A stretch of 7,066 nt of DNA from Gemmatimonadales bacterium (GCA_013003805.1 JABDII010000121.1:1-7066); one strand, 5' to 3'. Positions 1 to 6,845 are shown, counted from the stretch's first letter. Translations and numbers: made by a program. The notes: generated by a model from the letters alone, not told the origin.

Positions 1-1168
1 ATCTTGCCCTGCGTTTGTCCCGCTCGTCAATGAGCGCGACCAGCCGTCGCGCCACTACCGCCCAATCCTGATCTCGGACGCGCTCCGACTGCAGGTGGCG
101 CTCCTCAGCAATTAGCCCCTTGGCGACAGCCCGGTCGAGCGCCTTGAGCCAAGCACTCTGGGTAGCAGCCACTTCGGCAATATCCCTGCACCGGCGGACC
201 TCGGGCAGATCGCTGGAGACAATCGGGAGCCCCGCCGCAGCGTATTCTCGCAACTTGATTGGATTGACGGATTTGGTGAGTTCCGTCATGCGAAACGGAA
301 CGATTGCGGCGGCGAAGCCGCGGCAATATGCTGGCAAAGTCGCGAAGGGACGGCGTCCAAGCAGATGCACGTTGGGACAATCGGCGACCGGTGTTGTGTC
401 GGTGTGACTGTCCCCAATGAGCACGAAAGAATAGGCTGGCCGCTGGCGCGCGAGTTCGGCTACGAGCTCAAGATCCACCCACTCGTGGATCAGGCCGAAG
501 AACCCCACTCGCGGGGCGGGAATGGAGGCAAGGTCGTCCCGCACGGGCCCCACCTCCAACGCGCTATTGAAATGCCCATAGCTCACCCCGTGAGGTACGT
601 AGTGTACCTCCGCTCCAAATGCCCGGCACCGCTCCGCCAAGTCTTCGGCCGAGGCGAAGACAATGTCAGCCAAACCACAGAGTTGTCGCTCCCAAGTTTC
701 CATTAATTCCGCATCATAGTCCCGAAAGGCCGTCCATCGGTCGACGCAGTGGTAGACCAGAAACTGGCGTGGCAGTCGCCTGAGGAAAGGCACAACGTGG
801 GGAGAAAACGTCCAGACAACCGGGGCGCCACGGAAGGCAGCCCTCCGCTGCTCACGTTGCAGCGTTACACGGTACAGCAGCGAATTCACGGCCCGTGCCA
901 CGCGCCAAGTTGGGAGGGGAATCGTGGGAGGGGCATAGACATACAGGTTGTCTAGCACTTGCTGGGTCGGACGTACCATTGCCCGCGTCTTGCGGACGAT
1001 TCGCAGTAGGTCCTGGCTCCGCAGCAAATTGGGCGCCCTCATCCCCGCGGCTTCGACCCACAGCACGCGATGCCTTTCAGCGAGGTGTCGCATCAAATGG
1101 TGCTTGCTGGTAGGATCGGCCTCCCAATCGTTGGCAAAGCAGAGGATATCGGCGTTTGAGAGCGGCAT
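1..1168 (-). CDS. GT-B fold glycosyltransferase (TuaH-like), C-terminus cut by window edge
   Basis: Probably transfers a sugar from a nucleotide donor to a growing lipid-linked polysaccharide at the cytoplasmic face of the inner membrane. The ATG at 1168 opens a frame of 389 codons with no stop before the edge. The N-terminus reads DILCFANDWEADPTSKHHLM (residues 7-26), followed by RVLWVEAAGMRAPN, the layout of TuaH-like transferases in EPS loci (F-x-x-D-W-x-x-D-P-x-S-K, then VLWV). YHCVDRWTAF lies at 139-148. A Rossmann-like second half starts at RVGFFGLIHEW (220-230), and the donor-site segment NPIKLREYAAAGLPIVSSD lies at 302-320. The family is usually about 380-420 residues, so only a few residues are probably missing. 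There is no signal peptide and no clear membrane span. Its ATG shares one base with the TGA of the asparagine synthetase gene (TGATG) and has no good Shine-Dalgarno sequence, so translation is probably coupled. Donor and acceptor sugars cannot be read from the sequence. Confidence 0.9.
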   Translation of the reverse strand, partial: MPLSNADILCFANDWEADPTSKHHLMRHLAERHRVLWVEAAGMRAPNLLRSQDLLRIVRKTRAMVRPTQQVLDNLYVYAPPTIPLPTWRVARAVNSLLYRVTLQREQRRAAFRGAPVVWTFSPHVVPFLRRLPRQFLVYHCVDRWTAFRDYDAELMETWERQLCGLADIVFASAEDLAERCRAFGAEVHYVPHGVSYGHFNSALEVGPVRDDLASIPAPRVGFFGLIHEWVDLELVAELARQRPAYSFVLIGDSHTDTTPVADCPNVHLLGRRPFATLPAYCRGFAAAIVPFRMTELTKSVNPIKLREYAAAGLPIVSSDLPEVRRCRDIAEVAATQSAWLKALDRAVAKGLIAEERHLQSERVRDQDWAVVARRLVALIDERDKRRAR

Positions 1169-3084
1169 CAGCAGGCGCTGGTCAAGGGTACAAGAGCATC
1201 CTTCACAAGGGCTCGATGCCGGGCGAGAGTATCTCGGCGCCAAGTCTGAAAGGCCAGCAAACGCCACAACCGGCCAGTGTGGTCCAGTCCGGCTCGGTGC
1301 TCGTTAAGCAGGTCCCCAACGGAGGCCCAGTTGAGCAACGAATCACCGGCCGCCGGGGCACAAGCCTCGAGCCACTCCGGCCCGCGCTCCCTCAACCAGC
1401 GCCCAAGCGGCAGGGGGAATCCTCGCTTCGGCGCCGCGATCACACTACGAGGTAGGTGCGCTCGGGCAGCCTCTCGAACAAGCGCCTTGCCATTTCTTCC
1501 CCGCAGCTTGGTCCGCGGCGGCAGGTGCGCTGCCCAGGCCACGAGGGGGTGGTCGAGGTATGGCACCCGGCTCTCGATGGAGGCCGCCATGCTCATTGCA
1601 TCCTGTTTCATGAGAAGTTCTTCCAGGTACGTAGCTTGATCCAGGCGCAGGATCGCCTCGAGCGCGTTGGTTCGGGCCAGTCCCTGATCGAAGAAAGAAG
1701 AGCATGCGTGGTAGGGATCCCCCTCTCCATTCAAGCCCAGTAGGGCCGAGCGGCGGGACTGATCAAACTCGGCGAACGCCTCTAGGTAGAGTGAAGGCAT
1801 CGAGGCTGGTAGGACAAGGAAGGAACGCTTGAGCCGATTGGACACGTAGCCGGCGCCGAGGGCAGTTATCCCGGCCGCAAGCGTACGCCGGAGACCGGCA
1901 GGAAGACCTCGGTCCAGGAACCGAGCCCCAACAAGGTTCACCAATGTCCGCCAGTAGCGCCCGTACCCCGCGAACAACTCATCGCTCCCTTCACCCGTCA
2001 GCACGACCTTCACCTCGCTCCGTGCCAGTTTCGAGACGATGTAGAGCGGGATGCTAGCGGAGAAGGTCAGAGGCTGATCCCTGTGCCACGTCATACTAGG
2101 GAGCGCCTCGAAGAATGTTGTGGCGTCAAGCGTGACTTCGTGATGGTCGGTCTGAAATGTGTTGGCCACGATTCGCGCCGCTGGCAATTCATCTCCCGGT
2201 GCATCGGAAAACCCGACCGAGAAGGTACGCAACTCGCTCACCCCGCAATCGCGCATAGCAGCGACAATGAGGCTCGAATCAAGCCCACCGCTCAGGAATA
2301 CCCCGAGCGGAACGTCGGCCATCAGATGCAGACGGACCGAGTCTCGGAATCGGGGCCAGAATTCAGCCGCCGCATCCGCCACATCCGGCTGGTCCGTCTC
2401 CCCTTCAAATGGCAGCGCCCAGTACGACTTCACGACTATCCGTCCCTCGTGCCAGAGCAGCAGATGGCCGGGTGGTAGCTTCCGAACGCCGGCAAACAGG
2501 GTTTGCGACCCCGCAACATGCCCAGTGGCGAAGAACTCCAGGACGGCCGCCTCATCGAGAACTGGCTCCACAAGACCGCTGGCGAAGAGAGCTTTGATAT
2601 CCGAGGCAAAGATGAGATCACTAGCAGCGGTCACTGCGTAGTAAAGCGGTTTGATACCCAGGCGGTCGCGTGCGAGCATTGCCGTTTGCGAACGCGCATC
2701 CCAAATGGCGAAGGCAAACATGCCACGTAGCTGTTGAAGAGCACCGTGGCCATGTTCCTCGTACAGATGTACGATCGCTTCGGTGTCACACTGGCTTCGA
2801 AACCTATGACCAGCGGCTTCAAGAGACGATCGGAAATCAGCGTGGTTGTAGATCTCTCCGTTAAAGGAGATCCAAACCGAGCCGTCCTCATTCGCCATTG
2901 GCTGCCCGCCGCCAGCTAGGTCTACGATACTGAGACGACGGTGACCCAAGGCGACCGAGCCGTCGAGGTGAATCCCTTCGCCGTCAGGGCCTCGATGGCC
3001 CTGCTCCCGGCACATTCGCCGGATACGTGATTCCTCGACCACCCGACTGCGCTCGTTCAGGACGATGCCGCAAATGCCGCACAT
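1168..3084 (-). CDS. asnB: Asparagine synthase (glutamine-hydrolysing) family amidotransferase of a polysaccharide cluster
   Basis: 638 residues. It hydrolyses glutamine in an N-terminal class II amidotransferase domain and passes ammonia to an ATP-dependent synthetase domain. Seen: MCGICG start with nucleophile Cys2; RGPDGEG 31-37; GHRRLSI 48-54; NGEIYN 75-80; DTEA 100-103; PP-loop SGGLDSS 265-271; TGEGSDELFAGYGRY 363-377; SIESRVPYLDH 502-512. All key motifs are intact. It is longer than E. coli AsnB (554 residues), mainly in the C-terminal half, as is common for EPS-locus members. The start is fixed by the need for Cys2 after Met removal; the frame is open to 3261 but that part overlaps the heparinase gene and should not be used. 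GAGGA lies 7 nt before the ATG. Both ends overlap neighbours by TGATG. Context suggests amidation of a uronic acid or other carboxylated precursor rather than bulk asparagine supply, but the substrate is inferred; housekeeping asparagine synthesis remains possible. Confidence 0.96.
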   Translation of the reverse strand: MCGICGIVLNERSRVVEESRIRRMCREQGHRGPDGEGIHLDGSVALGHRRLSIVDLAGGGQPMANEDGSVWISFNGEIYNHADFRSSLEAAGHRFRSQCDTEAIVHLYEEHGHGALQQLRGMFAFAIWDARSQTAMLARDRLGIKPLYYAVTAASDLIFASDIKALFASGLVEPVLDEAAVLEFFATGHVAGSQTLFAGVRKLPPGHLLLWHEGRIVVKSYWALPFEGETDQPDVADAAAEFWPRFRDSVRLHLMADVPLGVFLSGGLDSSLIVAAMRDCGVSELRTFSVGFSDAPGDELPAARIVANTFQTDHHEVTLDATTFFEALPSMTWHRDQPLTFSASIPLYIVSKLARSEVKVVLTGEGSDELFAGYGRYWRTLVNLVGARFLDRGLPAGLRRTLAAGITALGAGYVSNRLKRSFLVLPASMPSLYLEAFAEFDQSRRSALLGLNGEGDPYHACSSFFDQGLARTNALEAILRLDQATYLEELLMKQDAMSMAASIESRVPYLDHPLVAWAAHLPPRTKLRGRNGKALVREAARAHLPRSVIAAPKRGFPLPLGRWLRERGPEWLEACAPAAGDSLLNWASVGDLLNEHRAGLDHTGRLWRLLAFQTWRRDTLARHRALVKDALVPLTSAC

Positions 3085-5165
3085 CAGGGAGTCCTCGCGG
3101 CCGCTACGCCAGCATTGGACTTCCGAGTACAACGACTCCGCCGCGCAGAGAATCGGAGGGGAGGGTGAGCCCGCCCAAGCTGGACATGGCAGGCGGTGGG
3201 TGTCCCGTCCACTGCGGTTTCCCACTGAATGCTCGCAGGCCCGGCGCTGATGGCGCTGCATCCGAAGAGCATGGCTGCCGGAACCCGGGTAGCGGGGAAT
3301 ATCAGCTGGGTTGCAGGTGATTCTTCACCAAAGGCGGGCGACATCACAGCTGTCCTCAACTCAGGAGTCCGCCAAGCCCAGCAACCCGGAGTCGAAGTGA
3401 GCCACCAGCGCAGCCTCGCGTTACCTATCGTAATAGATCCATCGCCAAGGCGAGCAGGTTCAACCGCACACCCTAGCGGCCACCGCAGTTCAAAGGGCGT
3501 GGCAGCGCCGCCGCCGCCCGTCACCCAATCACATACAAGCACACCCCACCCGGCTACTAACGCAACCTGTCTACAATGCTGCATGGAGCCGTTCGGACCG
3601 AGCCGATTGTAGCCGAGCTGCAGGCGCCACAGGTCCCCACTCGCCTCTTCGAGAGAGACTTCCGGGGTAACGGCAGTACGTCTCCAGCTGAAGGGGCCAT
3701 CCGGCTCCGCTAGGGGATGCCCTGGCACGACCAGACAGGCATGGGCTTGCTCGGAGCGGAACCAGTCACGCCGAACAGGATCCCCCGAGTACACCGAACA
3801 ACCCGGATCCACCACTAGTGGTATCCCCATACCAGAGATCTCAACATGGCCGAGGTCGGTGTGGGCATGGCCAGTCCGATCGCCGCCATGAGGGCCAGCA
3901 TCGATCAGGCAAGACCAGGATCTAGGCCCCAAGCCATCGCGCGCCAGATAATATCCAGCAGCGGGGAACTCCTCATGTTGCACCGCAGGCGGGACCCCTG
4001 CCACCGCCGTCGTCTCACGCAAAGCAAGCCGCTCCCACGCACGATCATCCAGCAACCACCAGGCTTCAGCACCGTCGCTCACACTTGCCTCCGGTAGCCA
4101 ATCGAACCGGTTCCGCCAGGCGGCGGCACAGGCCAACAATGACCGTTGGTCAGCTGGAGGCGCAGTAGTAAGGCGGAGAGCTCGACCCCCATCATCGTCG
4201 CCAAGCACCGGCCATGGCAGCCCTGGCCGCCGGAGCGCAGCGATCACCACAACCAAGCGGTCCAGTGCCTCCGTGACATCCGAGAGCTGGGCCGGGTTGG
4301 GGTTGTCCGCCAACAGCAGTGCAGCATGGAGATAGAACTCAGTGGTATACCGATGGTAGCAGGTGGAACGCTCGAAATGAAATCCATCCGGAAGGATTTG
4401 GCTGACCACCTCCGCCTGCAAGGTGGCGCACCCGAGCTGGTGCCACCGGGCAGCCCGATGAAAATCAGGCATAATGTGGCTCAGGTAGAGAAGGCTTAGC
4501 GCCTCCCCTGTCAGATGGGTATTGGGACTGTGGTGCACGGAGTCGAACCGTGCTACGTGGTCACCATGGTGCCACAGCTGCCATAAGAAGTGGCCCAGGC
4601 GACCATCAGTCCACAACGGCGCCCGGTGGGACAGGTACCACATCCAGCACCAACCGATGGCACGGAGCCCCACCTCAAGGCTGCTCGCCCAATTGATGCC
4701 CTCGCCAGGGGGATTCTGCTCCATCCACCGATCCAGCAAGTCGGCAAGTGCTTCGCTGTATTCCGCCCGACCGCTGAGGAAGTAGGCTTGGGCCAAGCGA
4801 ACCAGGTCACGGTGTCGGTTCAGTTCCCAGAGATACTTGACATCATTGCCATCGCCCGTTCCAAGGTACGGCACACGATGCCAGTGACCTTCCGCCGTGG
4901 GTGCCCCCGTCACCGGATCGGACCGCCAATCGAGTGAGCGTGAGAAGGCCTTTGCCGGGCGGCCGAACAAGTCCCACTCACCCGCAAGTAGCCTATCAGC
5001 ATGGGCGATGATCTGATCGTGCTGGGGCAACGTCGTGGGTAACCGGCCTACAATGTTACGCAACGGAAAGCGCTTCTCGGCAGCAGTCACGAGTTGATCA
5101 CGCACCGCCGAAATGCCACGATGCTTCATCGCCCCCACTGCTGAGGATGTCAACAATGGTGCCAA
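3084..5165 (-). CDS. Heparinase II/III family protein (polysaccharide lyase-like), start probably further upstream
   Basis: 693 residues from TTG 5165; about 729 if it starts at CTG 5273 (see that entry). The family cleaves uronate-containing glycans by beta-elimination. Numbering from TTG: a helical toroid domain at about 45-345, with NWASSLEVGLRAIGW (158-172), HHSPNTHLTGEAL (211-223) and DGFHFERSTCYHRYTTEFY (260-278), the usual place of the catalytic His/Tyr region; then a C-terminal beta-sandwich domain at about 400-640, with GHAHTDLGHVEIS (432-444), VVDPGCSVYSGD (451-462), RDWFRS (466-471) and GPFSW (490-494). The tail after about 665 is basic and unmatched. No hydrophobic signal peptide is seen with any start. 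The TGA overlaps the asnB ATG (TGATG). The subgroup with SPNTHLTGEAL and STxYHRYT is typical of EPS loci, where its substrate is usually unknown. Lyase activity is inferred from family only. Confidence 0.93.
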   Translation of the reverse strand: MAPLLTSSAVGAMKHRGISAVRDQLVTAAEKRFPLRNIVGRLPTTLPQHDQIIAHADRLLAGEWDLFGRPAKAFSRSLDWRSDPVTGAPTAEGHWHRVPYLGTGDGNDVKYLWELNRHRDLVRLAQAYFLSGRAEYSEALADLLDRWMEQNPPGEGINWASSLEVGLRAIGWCWMWYLSHRAPLWTDGRLGHFLWQLWHHGDHVARFDSVHHSPNTHLTGEALSLLYLSHIMPDFHRAARWHQLGCATLQAEVVSQILPDGFHFERSTCYHRYTTEFYLHAALLLADNPNPAQLSDVTEALDRLVVVIAALRRPGLPWPVLGDDDGGRALRLTTAPPADQRSLLACAAAWRNRFDWLPEASVSDGAEAWWLLDDRAWERLALRETTAVAGVPPAVQHEEFPAAGYYLARDGLGPRSWSCLIDAGPHGGDRTGHAHTDLGHVEISGMGIPLVVDPGCSVYSGDPVRRDWFRSEQAHACLVVPGHPLAEPDGPFSWRRTAVTPEVSLEEASGDLWRLQLGYNRLGPNGSMQHCRQVALVAGWGVLVCDWVTGGGGAATPFELRWPLGCAVEPARLGDGSITIGNARLRWWLTSTPGCWAWRTPELRTAVMSPAFGEESPATQLIFPATRVPAAMLFGCSAISAGPASIQWETAVDGTPTACHVQLGRAHPPLRFSARRSRCTRKSNAGVAAARTP
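3092..3096 (-). promoter_or_regulatory. Shine-Dalgarno site for the asparagine synthetase gene
   Basis: GAGGA lies 7 nt upstream of the ATG at 3084, inside the last codons of the heparinase gene. It supports MCGICG as the true N-terminus and allows both independent initiation and re-initiation by ribosomes finishing the heparinase frame. Confidence 0.7.
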
Positions 5166-5283
5166 CGACCCTGGACCGTCATAGCGTGGCGATGGTCGTA
5201 AGGCATCCCACCGTTTGGCCAGTTCTTGCCGAGCGCGGATCGCAAGGGCCCAGTTTCTACGGCGCGAGCCCAGTGGTTACCTC
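5166..5283 (-). promoter_or_regulatory. Probable true start region of the heparinase gene: Shine-Dalgarno plus CTG start
   Basis: The heparinase frame stays open for 37 codons upstream of TTG 5165, back to a TAA at 5277-5279, with no ATG, GTG or TTG in that stretch. The encoded residues (RRNWALAIRARQELAKRWD, then ALRPSPRYDGPGS) look like real protein and like the amphipathic basic N-terminus common in EPS-locus heparinase proteins. A CTG at 5273-5271 is preceded by GAGGT (5283-5279) at 5 nt spacing, better than the sites before TTG 5165 or ATG 5129. Starting there would overlap the upstream glycosyltransferase stop by 17 bases, in keeping with the packing of the rest of the operon. A mutated or misread start codon is the main alternative. 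The CTG start is inference; the open frame and the Shine-Dalgarno sequence are seen. Confidence 0.5.
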
Positions 5284-6429
5284 AAGGGGTTGGTCCACAT
5301 CTCGATCAGAGACGCGGGCGTAGCATTCTCTCCATTTGTCAACGACGACCTTGACATCGTGCTCCAAGATGACTTCGCGCGCAGCCTGAACCAGTCGGTC
5401 AAATAGAGCCGGATCCCTGAGCGCCCTCAACGCAGCATCTGCCAAGGCTTGCGGGGCCTGCGGTGGAACCAACAATCCAGTGTGACCATCGCGAATGAAA
5501 TCACTGATCCCGCCGACATCGGTGGTTACGACGCACAGCCCTGAGGCCATTGCTTCGAGTAGGCTCAGCGGCTGGTTGTCCACAACAGAGGCATTCAGAA
5601 ACACGTCGGCATCGCGATAATAGGGCTCGATCTCGTCGTGAGGTACGCGACCGACCAGGTGCACGCAGTCTGACAGCTCTAATTCCTGCACTAGCCGGCC
5701 CACTTCTGCAGCCTGGGAGCCGGAGCCGACCAAGGTCAGCGTTGCTCCTGGCACTCTGGCGTGGATCAGAGCAAACGCTCGAACCACAGTAGGAATATCG
5801 TAGGTCGGCTCCAAATTCCGGGTACTGAGAAATCGCTGTCTCGGTTGCGGTCGGGCTTGCCAGGCAAAGCGGACGCCCGCCACTGCGTTGGGAATTCTGG
5901 TTGTGGAGTAGCCTCGGCTGTGAAAAACGCCGACCAGATAGCGGGATGGGACGACAATCCCACTGACCCACCGCAGAAACAACCTGCTAGAGATTCGAAA
6001 TCGTGTGAGATGGTCTTCAGCCTCCCCGGAGTGGTAGTTGATGAGGACCGGGGTGCGGAGAACGCGTCCCAATATCACTGCGGGAGCCGCCGAGAGTACG
6101 AAGGACCAATAGGAGGCAGTGAATACGTGCGCCAGCTGGCTCCGAGCCAAGGCTCGAGCCAGGAGAGCTACGTAGCCTGTCAAGCTGAGAATCGTACGAA
6201 GGACGGGCACCACCTTGATCCATCTCAGCCAGCCGGGGACCAGCGGATCCTGTGGCACGAACTCAACCGAGGCTACCCCTCGCGCTTCGAGCTCCGCAAC
6301 GAGCAGCTCTGCCTGGCTGGCCTGGCCGCCCACCTGCCTCGGTGAGGGAGCCGCGAGACATATGCGAAGTCTCTGCTCCGGAGGATTGGGGGCTCGGGTT
6401 GCTAGGGCTTGCGAAATAGTGCTTTCCAT
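5257..6429 (-). CDS. GT4-family glycosyltransferase (GT-B fold)
   Basis: 390 residues from the ATG at 6429. A retaining-type transferase expected to add a sugar to a lipid-linked or growing polysaccharide on the cytoplasmic side of the membrane. The N-terminal acceptor domain starts at LRICLAAPSPRQVGGQASQ (21-39), with the GG loop typical of GT4. A hydrophobic patch at 74-92 is probably part of the fold, though membrane association is possible. The donor domain begins near RFLSTRNLEPTYD (199-211) and carries LTLVGSGS (231-238) and DNQPLSLLEAMASGLCVVTT (284-303), then GGISDFIRDGHTGLLVP. The E-x7-E pair reads Asp284-x7-Glu292, as in the DNxPxSxxEA subgroup common in EPS loci. The frame is open to a TTG at 6474, but that lies upstream of the transcription start predicted from the sigma-54-like site, so ATG 6429 is preferred; it has no clear Shine-Dalgarno sequence. 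First gene of the operon. Sugar specificity is unknown. Confidence 0.93.
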   Translation of the reverse strand: MESTISQALATRAPNPPEQRLRICLAAPSPRQVGGQASQAELLVAELEARGVASVEFVPQDPLVPGWLRWIKVVPVLRTILSLTGYVALLARALARSQLAHVFTASYWSFVLSAAPAVILGRVLRTPVLINYHSGEAEDHLTRFRISSRLFLRWVSGIVVPSRYLVGVFHSRGYSTTRIPNAVAGVRFAWQARPQPRQRFLSTRNLEPTYDIPTVVRAFALIHARVPGATLTLVGSGSQAAEVGRLVQELELSDCVHLVGRVPHDEIEPYYRDADVFLNASVVDNQPLSLLEAMASGLCVVTTDVGGISDFIRDGHTGLLVPPQAPQALADAALRALRDPALFDRLVQAAREVILEHDVKVVVDKWRECYARVSDRDVDQPLEVTTGLAP

Positions 6430-6480
6430 CGTGCTCAGGTGGCGGAGTGCAAGGGAAGCTCTTGCTTTTCTCAATCGCTC

Positions 6481-6496
6481 AGCAAGAAACGCGCCC
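6481..6496 (-). promoter_or_regulatory. Candidate sigma-54 (RpoN) -24/-12 promoter for the polysaccharide operon
   Basis: Minus strand reads GGGCGCGTTTCTTGCT. Against the consensus TGGCACG-N4-TTGCW it matches 10 of 12 defined positions, including the near-invariant GG and GC with the required 10-nt gap. Transcription would start near 6470, leaving a leader of about 41 nt before ATG 6429. No comparable sigma-70 -35/-10 pair was seen nearby. Sigma-54 promoters need an enhancer-binding activator; none is encoded in the window. Exosortase-linked EPS systems are known to use RpoN with the PrsK/PrsR pair, which makes the call plausible but does not prove it. Confidence 0.5.
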
Positions 6497-6576
6497 CAGC
6501 GGCGGGCTGTTAGAATCGTCTTCTTCTGCGCTCAGAGGCTCGGAGACCTCAAGGCCGGTAGACGAGGGTCTCCCGT

Positions 6577-6588
6577 GCGAGCGCTCGC
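6577..6588. repeat. Perfect 12-bp palindrome upstream of the sigma-54-like site
   Basis: GCGAGCGCTCGC is its own reverse complement. Its centre lies about 112 bases upstream of the predicted transcription start, where activators of sigma-54 promoters often bind. A 12-bp palindrome is expected by chance about once or twice in 7 kb, so position is the main argument. Confidence 0.4.
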
Positions 6589-6751
6589 GGTCCGCGCCTG
6601 GAGGACGCCGAAGTCCGCCCCGGGGTTGGTGCCGTCGCTAGCCGCGCCTCCAAAGGGACTGGACGACGACAGGCGGAGTCGCCGCCGCAGGCAAACCCAC
6701 AGCGCTAGGGCCCGCCGGGAAAGAGTTCCCCGAGGGATACTGGGAGGCCAC

Positions 6752-6779
6752 TGACGCAATCCGGGCAGGATTGGAGTCA
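6752..6779. repeat. Imperfect inverted repeat TGACnnCAATCC / TGACnCAATCC
   Basis: Plus strand tgacgcaatcc (6752-6762) faces minus strand TGACTCCAATCC (6779-6768) across a 5-base centre. Ten base pairs form, with a one-base bulge. There is no following T-run, so it is not a good terminator. A further copy of tgactccaatcc lies at 7040-7051 on the plus strand. It could be a protein-binding dyad or an RNA hairpin after the upstream frame. Confidence 0.4.
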
Positions 6780-6824
6780 TGCTTAGCGATCGGTTGCAGC
6801 CTATTGGAATCCTTCATGAGCATT

Positions 6825-6836
6825 CTCGTTAACGAG
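6825..6836. repeat. Perfect 12-bp palindrome after the upstream frame
   Basis: CTCGTTAACGAG lies 10-21 bases past the stop codon of the partial frame at the right edge. As RNA it would give only a 4-bp stem with a 4-base loop and no U-run, so it is a weak terminator candidate and perhaps an operator. Confidence 0.35.
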
Positions 6837-6845
6837 TTATCTGGC

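Larger units (their letters stand above)
6430..6845. other. About 415-base intergenic region upstream of the operon
   Basis: No credible gene on either strand. Short open frames exist in several frames but are low in sequence sense and lack ribosome binding sites. The region holds a sigma-54-like promoter, two 12-bp palindromes and a longer imperfect dyad (listed separately). A small hairpin, GGGAA-CTCT-TTCCC on the minus strand (6718-6731), has no T-run and is not called a terminator. No tRNA, riboswitch or intrinsic terminator was recognised. Confidence 0.6.

Noticed and set aside
105..380. 91-codon minus-strand frame near the left edge
   Set aside because: It is out of frame with the GT-B transferase, whose coherent motifs span the same bases.
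2159..2641. 160-codon plus-strand frame antisense to asnB
   Set aside because: Shadow frame; the opposite strand carries intact catalytic motifs throughout.
3085..3261. N-terminal extension of the asparagine synthetase frame (59 extra codons)
   Set aside because: It lies wholly inside the heparinase coding region, and Cys2 of MCGICG must become the N-terminal nucleophile.
5761..6345. 194-codon plus-strand frame antisense to the GT4 gene
   Set aside because: Shadow of a GC-rich coding gene; no motif in the translation.
6430..6474. TTG start giving 15 more residues on the GT4 protein
   Set aside because: No Shine-Dalgarno sequence, and it lies upstream of the transcription start predicted from the sigma-54-like site.
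6718..6731. Hairpin GGGAA-CTCT-TTCCC as a terminator
   Set aside because: Five-base stem with no T-run on either side.
6215..6754. 179-codon plus-strand open frame across the intergenic region
   Set aside because: It overlaps the well-supported GT4 gene antisense, has low-complexity Arg/Ser/Ala-rich content, no ribosome binding site and no recognisable motif.
6532..6823. Two short minus-strand frames of 82 and 61 codons in the intergenic region
   Set aside because: They overlap each other in different frames, have proline/arginine-rich random-looking sequence and match no family.
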